Part shown: piece by piece, positions 1 to 4,839 of the stretch
Layout: each line of letters opens with the position of its first letter
Numbering within the stretch: the first letter of the stretch is position 1
Assembly: GCA_034434895.1 (NCBI GenBank)
Contig: DAOTYI010000038.1
Coordinates: 1-5,602 of the forward strand
DNA length: 5,602 nt
Reading direction: 5' to 3'
Origin: DAOTXL01 sp034434895
Lineage (GTDB): Bacteria; Chloroflexota; Anaerolineae; JAAYZQ01
Translations under genes and position numbers: made by a program
Notes under the pieces: model-generated
Seen by the model: the letters and a program-made list of their open reading frames with translations, nothing else
What the model was told of the DNA's origin: nothing
The model's database searches: none

Positions 1-4
1 GGAT

Positions 5-45
5 CCCCCCTCGCCCCTGGCCGCAAGGCCAGAGGGAGAGGGGGG
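5..45. repeat. GC-rich imperfect hairpin, likely interspersed intergenic palindrome
   Basis: A long stem can be drawn by eye. Positions 17-22 (CTGGCC) pair with 27-32 (GGCCAG) around a GCAA tetraloop at 23-26. After an A bulge at 33, 14-16 pair with 34-36. After a G13/A37 mismatch, 5-12 pair with 38-45. That makes 17 base pairs, nearly all G-C. No T-run follows on either strand, so it is not a standard intrinsic terminator. A second G6 run at 51-56 could compete for the C6 arm. From memory, intergenic repeats reading CCCTCACCCC...CCCTCTCCC...GGGAGAGGGG on one strand are scattered through many GC-rich genomes; the minus strand of 5-60 matches that style. Membership in such a family is inference. 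Confidence 0.55.
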
Positions 46-144
46 ACAAAGGGGGGTGAGGGACGATGAAGGCCTTCGGTCACAAAAGTGTCAACCAATT
101 TTGAACCATCCCCTAATCGTCAACTTTCAACAATGGCAGGGTAA

Positions 145-154
145 ATTACGACAA
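145..154. promoter_or_regulatory. Distal operator-like half-conserved site
   Basis: The 10-mer ATTACGACAA here is identical to the core of the perfect palindrome at 225-245. It lies 14 bp upstream of the -35 box, and its centre is exactly 85 bp from the downstream copy, close to eight helical turns. Its dyad symmetry is weaker: around the central G at 150, four of the inner five possible pairs outside the ACGAC spacer hold. An auxiliary site for the DeoR-family regulator encoded next door is the natural reading, but this is inferred from position and repetition only. Confidence 0.4.
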
Positions 155-168
155 ATTGAAAAAACATC

Positions 169-197
169 TTGACAAAGTTGGGAAAATGTGGTATACT
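169..197 (+). promoter_or_regulatory. Sigma70-type promoter with extended -10
   Basis: A perfect -35 box TTGACA (169-174), a 17-bp spacer and a -10 box TATACT (192-197, five of six consensus bases) make a strong housekeeping promoter. A TG dinucleotide at 189-190, one base before the -10 box, gives an extended -10. Transcription should start near 204-205, leaving a leader of about 64 nt before the regulator's ATG. It is the only convincing promoter seen in the window and should drive the whole operon. Confidence 0.85.
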
Positions 198-224
198 ATT
201 TCCGTCAAACATCGCCAGCGAATT

Positions 225-245
225 GACAGATTACGACAATCTGTC
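225..245. promoter_or_regulatory. Palindromic operator candidate in the leader
   Basis: The arms GACAGATT (225-232) and AATCTGTC (238-245) are perfect reverse complements around the 5-nt spacer ACGAC. The site lies about 20-40 nt downstream of the predicted transcription start and ends 22 nt before the regulator's ATG. A bound repressor there would block the promoter-proximal transcript. DeoR-family proteins commonly autoregulate through repeated or palindromic sites near their own promoter, so this is the best operator candidate. It could also fold as a hairpin in the leader RNA, but with no T-run it would not terminate transcription. Confidence 0.6.
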
Positions 246-254
246 CTCAAGACT

Positions 255-260
255 GGAAGG
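255..260 (+). promoter_or_regulatory. Ribosome binding site of the DeoR regulator
   Basis: GGAAGG is followed by 7 nt and then ATG at 268. This supports the internal ATG as the real start rather than the in-frame TTG at 169, which is the first triplet of the -35 box and lies upstream of the transcription start. Confidence 0.6.
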
Positions 261-267
261 CGGGAAG

Positions 268-1083
268 ATGATCCCATTCGAGCGGCGGCAACGGATTCTC
301 GACCTCCTGCGGGAGCAGCCAGGGGTCAAGGTCACCGAGCTGGCCAGGCGGCTTGGTGTCTCGGCAGGCACCATCCGCAACGACCTGAATGCCCTCAATG
401 GCGAAGGCCGGCTGACCCGTGTGCGTGGAGGGGCTGTGCCCCGCAATGAATATCGTTTCATCAGCCCCTTGTTCGCCGAGCACGCTCGCACCCGTGCCGA
501 GGCCAAACAACGGATCGCCCGTTGCGCCGCCAGGCTGGTCGAAGATGGCGACTCGATCCTTCTGGACGCCAGCAGCAGCGTCTTTGCCCTGGTCCCCTAT
601 CTACAAAACCGCCACAACCTGACCATTGTCACCAACGGCCTGGAAGCGGCCCTGGCCCTGGCCCAGAACCGTTCCCACTCGGTGATCCTCGTCGGCGGTG
701 TGGTGCGCCCCGATGGCACTTCCGTGGTCGGACACCTGGGCGAAAAGATCCTTGACGAGCTGCATTTCAAAACCGCCTTTGTCTCCTGCTCCGGCTTTTC
801 GGTCGAGGCCGGCCTGACCGAGGTGGACATCCAGGAGGTGCAGCTCAAGAGGAAGATGGTCCGCAGCGCCGAACGGGTGGTGGCCCTCATTGACTCCAGC
901 AAGTTTGGCCGGGTGGACCTGACCCCCTTTGCCAGCCTGGACCAGATCAGCCATATCTTTACCGACGACGAGGTAAGCCCGCAGTTCATCGAGTCGCTGC
1001 GCCGCACCGGCACGGCCTTCACCATCTGCGGCGAGAGCGACCGCTCAACATTCATCCCCTGCCCAGAGGAGACGAAAAGCTAG
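268..1083 (+). CDS. DeoR-family transcriptional regulator of sugar uptake
   Basis: This 271-residue protein has the usual length for the DeoR family. Residues 4-57 form the winged helix-turn-helix: the recognition helix region contains VSAGTIRNDLNAL (31-43), followed by RVRGGAV (51-57), both typical of the family. The rest is a DeoR C-terminal (DeoRC) sensor domain with the expected blocks LDASSS (99-104), VTNG (121-124), LVGGVVRP (141-148), GLTEVDIQE (182-190) and DSSKFGR (209-215). Family members usually bind a phosphorylated sugar intermediate and act as repressors. The start chosen is ATG 268, which has a ribosome binding site; the reading frame stays open upstream to 169, but that stretch is promoter. 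The TAG stop is immediately followed by the ATPase ATG, so the gene heads the operon and probably represses it through the palindrome at 225-245. In rhizobia, rhaR (DeoR) sits beside the rhamnose transporter genes, a parallel arrangement. The effector is unknown. Confidence 0.93.
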   Translation: MIPFERRQRILDLLREQPGVKVTELARRLGVSAGTIRNDLNALNGEGRLTRVRGGAVPRNEYRFISPLFAEHARTRAEAKQRIARCAARLVEDGDSILLDASSSVFALVPYLQNRHNLTIVTNGLEAALALAQNRSHSVILVGGVVRPDGTSVVGHLGEKILDELHFKTAFVSCSGFSVEAGLTEVDIQEVQLKRKMVRSAERVVALIDSSKFGRVDLTPFASLDQISHIFTDDEVSPQFIESLRRTGTAFTICGESDRSTFIPCPEETKS

Positions 1084-2613
1084 ATGAAAACCCCGATCCT
1101 GGAGACAAGGCATATCTCCAAACGTTTCGACATGACCCAGGCCCTCGATGACGTGTCCCTGGCCCTTTATCCGGGCGAGATCCACGCCCTGGTGGGCGAA
1201 AATGGGGCCGGAAAATCCACCCTGATCAAGATCATGACCGGCGTCCATCGGCCCGATCAGGGGGAGATCCTGCTGGATGGAAAACCGATCACCATCCACA
1301 ACTCCCAGGAGGCCCAGGCCTACGGCATCGCGGCCATCTATCAGGAACCGATGATCTTTCCCGACCTGAATGTGGCGGAGAACATCTTTATCAGCCATCG
1401 GTCGCGCGGCCCGGTCGTGCGCTGGGGCAAGATGTACCGGGATGCCGAGGCGATCCTGGCCAAGCTGGATGTCAGGCTCGACGCCCGGATGCCGGCCCGC
1501 AGCCTCACCCTGGCGGCCCAGCAGGCGGTGGAGATCGCCAGGGCCATCTCCCTGGATGTGCGGGTGCTGATCATGGACGAGCCGACCTCCTCCCTCTCGG
1601 CCCACGAAGTGACCCAGTTGTTCCGCCTGGTCCGGTCGCTGCGCAACCAGGGGGTGGCCATCCTGTTCATCGGCCATCGGCTGGAAGAGGTGCTGGAGAT
1701 CGCCGACCGTGTGACGGTGCTGCGCGACGGCAAATGGATCTCCTCCACCCCTCGCTCTCAGGTCACCCCTGAACAGGTCATCCGCGACATGGTCGGCCGC
1801 CAGGTGGAGGAGTTTTTCGCCAAAAGCACGGCCCAGCGGGGCGAACTGCTGATGTCGGTGCGCAACCTGGGCAAGGAGAATGTCTTCCAGGGGATCAGCT
1901 TTGACATCTATCGCGGCGAGGTGTTGGGCTTTGCCGGGCTGATCGGCGCCCGCCGCACCGATGTGGCCCTGGCCCTGTTCGGGATCGAACCGGCCGATAC
2001 GGGGGAGATCATCCTGGAAGGCAAAAGCCGGCAGATCCGCTCCCCTGAGCAGGCCCTGCAATTGGGCATCGCCTACGTGACCGAAGACCGCCGCAACCTG
2101 GGCCTGATCATGCCCATGACGATTGCAGCCAACATCTCGCTGCCCACCCTGCCCCGCTATCTGTCCCGCCTGGGCCTGATCAGACAGGGCCGGGAGCAGG
2201 CCGATGCCGAAGAATATCGCCACAGGCTCGACATCCGGGCTCCGTCGGTCAGGGTGGAGCTCGAAAAGCTCTCCGGCGGCAACCAGCAAAAAGTGGTCCT
2301 GAGCAAATGGCTCAACGCCAACCCCCGGCTCCTCATCCTGGATGAACCGACACGGGGCATTGACGTGCGGACCAAGGCTGAGGTGCACCACATGATCAAC
2401 GACCTGGCCGCGCAGGGGCTGGGCATCCTCCTCATCTCCTCTGACCTGCCTGAAGTGCTGGCCATGAGCGACCGGATTCTGGTGATGCGCGAGGGCAAAC
2501 AGATGGGCCTGTTCAACCGGGCAGAAGCGACGCAGGAAACGATTATGACCGCAGCCATGGGACACTATAACTCGACCCACACCTGGAACGACAGAGGGGA
2601 GGCCAGGCCATGA
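1084..2613 (+). CDS. Sugar ABC transporter ATP-binding protein, tandem NBDs (RhaT/LsrA/RbsA-like)
   Basis: This 509-residue cytoplasmic ATPase has two fused nucleotide-binding domains, as in the RbsA/MglA/RhaT class. NBD1 has Walker A GENGAGKST (38-46), Q-loop Gln87, a divergent signature LTLAAQQ (141-147), Walker B VLIMDEPT (161-168) and H-loop His198. NBD2 has a degenerate Walker A GLIGARRTD (285-293) with no Lys, the family block YVTEDRRNLGL (331-341), a canonical signature LSGGNQQK (396-403), Walker B LLILDEPTRGID (416-427) and Ser where the H-loop His would be (ISSDLPEV, 451-458). By family precedent only the composite site of NBD1 Walker A/B with the NBD2 signature should hydrolyse ATP well. 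The start ATG directly abuts the regulator's TAG; AGAGGAG (1065-1071) is a ribosome binding site at slightly long spacing, so coupled translation is likely. The end overlaps the next gene by ATGA. The sequence is closest in feel to RhaT; the exact sugar is inferred. Confidence 0.95.
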   Translation: MKTPILETRHISKRFDMTQALDDVSLALYPGEIHALVGENGAGKSTLIKIMTGVHRPDQGEILLDGKPITIHNSQEAQAYGIAAIYQEPMIFPDLNVAENIFISHRSRGPVVRWGKMYRDAEAILAKLDVRLDARMPARSLTLAAQQAVEIARAISLDVRVLIMDEPTSSLSAHEVTQLFRLVRSLRNQGVAILFIGHRLEEVLEIADRVTVLRDGKWISSTPRSQVTPEQVIRDMVGRQVEEFFAKSTAQRGELLMSVRNLGKENVFQGISFDIYRGEVLGFAGLIGARRTDVALALFGIEPADTGEIILEGKSRQIRSPEQALQLGIAYVTEDRRNLGLIMPMTIAANISLPTLPRYLSRLGLIRQGREQADAEEYRHRLDIRAPSVRVELEKLSGGNQQKVVLSKWLNANPRLLILDEPTRGIDVRTKAEVHHMINDLAAQGLGILLISSDLPEVLAMSDRILVMREGKQMGLFNRAEATQETIMTAAMGHYNSTHTWNDRGEARP

Positions 2614-3698
2614 ACTGGATCAGACGCCGCTTTCGACCTGAACAGATCCGCGAATGGGTGTTGATCCTGCTGTTGATCGTGCTCATCCTGTCTTTTGGGA
2701 TGGTGATCCAGGATTATTACACCGGCCGCACGTTCAACCGCATCTCCTCCAGCATCGCCATCATCGCCGTAATGGCGGTGGGGGAAACGCTCGTCTTTCT
2801 GACGCGCAACTATGACCTGTCGGTAGGCTCCATCACCGGTTTTACCGCCTACTTTGTGGGGATGCAACTGACCCGGAATGCCAATATCCCTCCCCTGGCG
2901 GTGGTGCTCCTGGCGATCGGGATAGGGGCCCTGATGGGCAGCGTGAACGGCCTGCTGGTCGCCTATGGCCGCATCCCGGCCGTCATCGTCACCCTGGGCA
3001 CGCTGGCCCTGTACCGCACCATGCTGGTTGAATATTCGGGCGCCAAGACGATCTTAACCAGCGATATGCCGAAATGGATGCAGGACCTGTCCAGCACCAC
3101 CCTGTTCAGCATTGGCCAGGTGGACCTGCGCCTGATTGTGGCCATCGCCCTGGCGGTTGTGGTGCTGTTCCAGCTTGTCCTGACCTATCTGCCCTACGGC
3201 CGCCGGCTGTACGCCATCGGCTCCAACCCCGACGCGGCCCGGGTGGCCGGCTTTCCGGCGCAGCGCATCGTCTTCCTGGCCTTTGTGCTGAGCGGCGCTC
3301 TGTCGGGGCTGGCCGGCTTTATGTTCCTGGGGCGTTTTGGCACCATCACCGTCGTGGCGGCGCAAGGTTCCGAGATGCAGGCCATCGCCGCGGTTGTGGT
3401 CGGCGGGGTGAGCACCTCTGGCGGCTCCGGCACGGCCATCGGCGCTTTCCTGGGCGCGGCCCTGATCGGCCTGCTGGAACAGAGCCTGCGCCGCATCCCG
3501 GCGATCAGCGAGTTCTGGCGCGATGCCCTGCTGGGGATGCTCATCCTGCTGGCCGTGGCGACCGACCTGGTGATCATGAAACGCCTGCGTGAATTCTGGG
3601 CCCGGGGCGAACTGCGAGTCGAGTCGTCCGGCCCCGAGGGCAGCGGAATGGAACAACCAACCCAAGAAGCTCCTCACCCGGCAACAGGAGGCAAGTAG
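2610..3698 (+). CDS. Sugar ABC transporter permease 1 (RhaP/LsrC/RbsC-like)
   Basis: This 362-residue integral membrane protein belongs to the BPD_transp_2 (ribose/galactose/rhamnose) permease family. A short basic N-terminus (NWIRRRFRPEQ) precedes the first membrane segment at about 16-33. Later hydrophobic stretches lie near 46-64, 71-87, 94-118, 123-140, 173-194, 218-240, 255-290 and 302-320. Family blocks include NYDLSVGSI (67-75), IPAVIVTLGTLALYR (122-136) and GSNPDAARVAGFPAQRIVFL (204-223), the last being the cytoplasmic loop expected to contact the ATPase. The final 40 or so residues are hydrophilic and rich in Pro, Gly and Glu, probably a cytoplasmic tail. ATG overlaps the ATPase stop (ATGA, 2610-2613), with GGGGAGG (2596-2602) 7 nt upstream, so translation is coupled. 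It pairs with the following permease to make the channel. Which of the P/Q or C/D subunits it equals is inferred from order and sequence. Confidence 0.93.
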   Translation: MNWIRRRFRPEQIREWVLILLLIVLILSFGMVIQDYYTGRTFNRISSSIAIIAVMAVGETLVFLTRNYDLSVGSITGFTAYFVGMQLTRNANIPPLAVVLLAIGIGALMGSVNGLLVAYGRIPAVIVTLGTLALYRTMLVEYSGAKTILTSDMPKWMQDLSSTTLFSIGQVDLRLIVAIALAVVVLFQLVLTYLPYGRRLYAIGSNPDAARVAGFPAQRIVFLAFVLSGALSGLAGFMFLGRFGTITVVAAQGSEMQAIAAVVVGGVSTSGGSGTAIGAFLGAALIGLLEQSLRRIPAISEFWRDALLGMLILLAVATDLVIMKRLREFWARGELRVESSGPEGSGMEQPTQEAPHPATGGK

Positions 3699-3700
3699 CC

Positions 3701-4720
3701 ATGTTTCAAAGATTCCTGACGGCCCTCTGGGAACGGCTCAAGTCCTGGGAAGGCCTCCTGCTGATCCTTTTGCTGGCCATCATCTTTGTCAACAGCCGGT
3801 TGACACCCGCCTATCTCACCTTTGAGAACCAGGTCAACCTGTTCGAGCTGTACATCGAAAAGATTATCGTGGCCCTGATCATGGCCTTTGTTATCATCAA
3901 CGGCGAAATCGATCTGTCGGTCGCCTCGGTTATGGGCCTGGCAGCCGGCACGATGGCCATCCTGTTTGAACATGGAGCCCCGGCCCCTCTGGCCCTGCTC
4001 AGTGGCCTGGCCGCAGGAGTCATCTGTGGCCTGTTCAACGGCTTCTGGATCGCCTATGTCGGCCTGCCGTCGCTGGTCGTGACCCTGGCCGGGTTGATCG
4101 GCTATCGGGGGCTGGTCTATGTCCTGGTCCGAGACCGGTCCATCACCGCTTTCCCCGACTGGCTCAACCGGCTGGGGCAACAGCCACTCATCGGACCGTT
4201 CACGCTGGCCATGCTCATCTTTTTCGCCCTGGCCATCATCGCCGTGATCATCCTGCAATACTCCGGCTTTGGGCGCTATGTGTATGTGATCGGCAACAGC
4301 AAAGAGGTGGCCCGTTACTCCGGCGTCCAGGTGCACCGGGTCAAAATGGCCCTCTTTGTCACCTCTGGCACCATCGCCGCCCTGGCCGGGATGTTGTATG
4401 CCTCCCGGCTGGGGGCCATGCGGGGCAGCACGGCTGAAGGCTTTGAACTGGAAATTATCACCATGGTGCTGCTGGGTGGAGTGAGCATCTTCGGGGGCAA
4501 GGGATCGATCTGGGGAGTCCTGCTGTCTATCCTGATCATCCTCAATCTGCACAACGGGATGGGATTGGCCGGCCTGTCGGGCCACCTGCGAGCCGGCGTG
4601 ATCGGCATCCTGCTCATCCTGTCGGTCCTGGTCCCCAACCTGGCCGGGAAGGTGCGCGAAAGTCTGGGACGACAACGTCGCCTGCAGCGCGCCGTGGAAA
4701 CTGTGGAAATCGAGGCTTGA
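3701..4720 (+). CDS. Sugar ABC transporter permease 2 (RhaQ/LsrD/RbsC-like)
   Basis: This 339-residue membrane protein is a second, distinct BPD_transp_2 permease. Hydrophobic segments include about 18-31, 55-66, 72-89, 95-119, 122-141, a strongly hydrophobic block near 166-186, and further segments towards the C-terminus. Family blocks are NGEIDLSVASVMGLA (67-81), GLPSLVVTLAGLIGYRG (121-137), the coupling-loop region around VIGNSKEVARYSGVQVHRVK, and a C-terminal LRAGVIGILLILSVLVPNL stretch, preceded by LNLHNGMGL. That C-terminal region resembles the RhaQ/LsrD side of the family, from memory. The tail after it is basic, then acidic (VETVEIEA). The start ATG lies 2 nt after the first permease's TAG, with AGGAGG (3686-3691) 9 nt upstream inside the previous gene's tail codons. 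It should heterodimerise with permease 1. A pair of unlike permeases plus one double-NBD ATPase is typical of rhamnose and AI-2 importers, whereas ribose systems commonly use a single permease gene. Confidence 0.93.
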   Translation: MFQRFLTALWERLKSWEGLLLILLLAIIFVNSRLTPAYLTFENQVNLFELYIEKIIVALIMAFVIINGEIDLSVASVMGLAAGTMAILFEHGAPAPLALLSGLAAGVICGLFNGFWIAYVGLPSLVVTLAGLIGYRGLVYVLVRDRSITAFPDWLNRLGQQPLIGPFTLAMLIFFALAIIAVIILQYSGFGRYVYVIGNSKEVARYSGVQVHRVKMALFVTSGTIAALAGMLYASRLGAMRGSTAEGFELEIITMVLLGGVSIFGGKGSIWGVLLSILIILNLHNGMGLAGLSGHLRAGVIGILLILSVLVPNLAGKVRESLGRQRRLQRAVETVEIEA

Positions 4721-4839
4721 GAAAATGGCCTGGCCCCCCAGGAAAAAGAAAGGAGGTGATCGCTATAGACCCAGGCCCTGGATAAGCAACGTCTGAAGTC
4801 AGAAGATTTTTTTTGAAACAGATCAAGGAGGAAGATACG
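4721..4839 (+). other. Intergenic gap between permease 2 and binding protein
   Basis: This is the only sizeable gap inside the operon (119 nt). In order it holds a small hairpin CCTGG-CCCC-CCAGG (4729-4742) with no T-run; an isolated 13-nt sequence AAAGGAGGTGATC (4749-4761) perfectly complementary to the usual 16S rRNA 3' end; CCAGGCC (4771-4777), which could pair with GGCCTGG (4727-4733); and a weak stem TCTG/CAGA (4792-4803) followed by eight T residues (4807-4814). I find no credible -35/-10 pair, so the binding-protein gene is presumably read from the upstream promoter. Confidence 0.6.
4825..4831 (+). promoter_or_regulatory. Ribosome binding site of the binding protein
   Basis: AAGGAGG, a near-perfect Shine-Dalgarno sequence, is 8 nt before ATG 4840, an ideal spacing. 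It fixes the start of the lipoprotein just ahead of its signal peptide. The AT-rich stretch with T8 upstream (4807-4818) could further favour ribosome loading, consistent with the binding protein usually being made in excess over the membrane subunits; that last point is inference. Confidence 0.85.

Noticed and set aside
1..6. GGATCC (BamHI site) exactly at the window edge, possibly a cloning junction
   Set aside because: The bases run straight into the C-rich arm of the hairpin with no vector-like sequence, and a window edge can fall there by chance.
223..228. Second perfect TTGACA (-35-like) inside the leader
   Set aside because: No -10-like hexamer occurs 16-18 bp downstream (the region reads CCTCAAGA). 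It overlaps the left arm of the palindrome and is better explained as part of the operator.
646..664. Tandem GGCCCT runs (also near 1966 and 5583)
   Set aside because: These are alternating Ala-Leu codons (GCC CTG) within coding sequence, a result of codon bias and not a separate repeat element.
1045..2580. Long open frame on the minus strand (511 codons) across the ATPase gene
   Set aside because: It lies antisense to an unmistakable ATPase and is rich in His, Gln, Asp and Gly with no recognisable domain. Long antisense frames like this arise from strong GC bias at third codon positions.
3674..4675. Open frame on the minus strand (333 codons) across permease 2
   Set aside because: The product is extremely rich in Gln, Asp, His and Gly, has no domain I recognise and mirrors the codon bias of the permease on the other strand.
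4729..4742. Small hairpin right after the permease 2 stop as a terminator
   Set aside because: The stem is only 5 bp with a CCCC loop and is followed by an A/G-rich stretch, not T residues.
4764..4769. TATAGA as a -10 box for an internal promoter before the binding protein
   Set aside because: It matches only four of six consensus bases, and the place for the -35 box (about 4741-4746, GGAAAA) has no resemblance to TTGACA.
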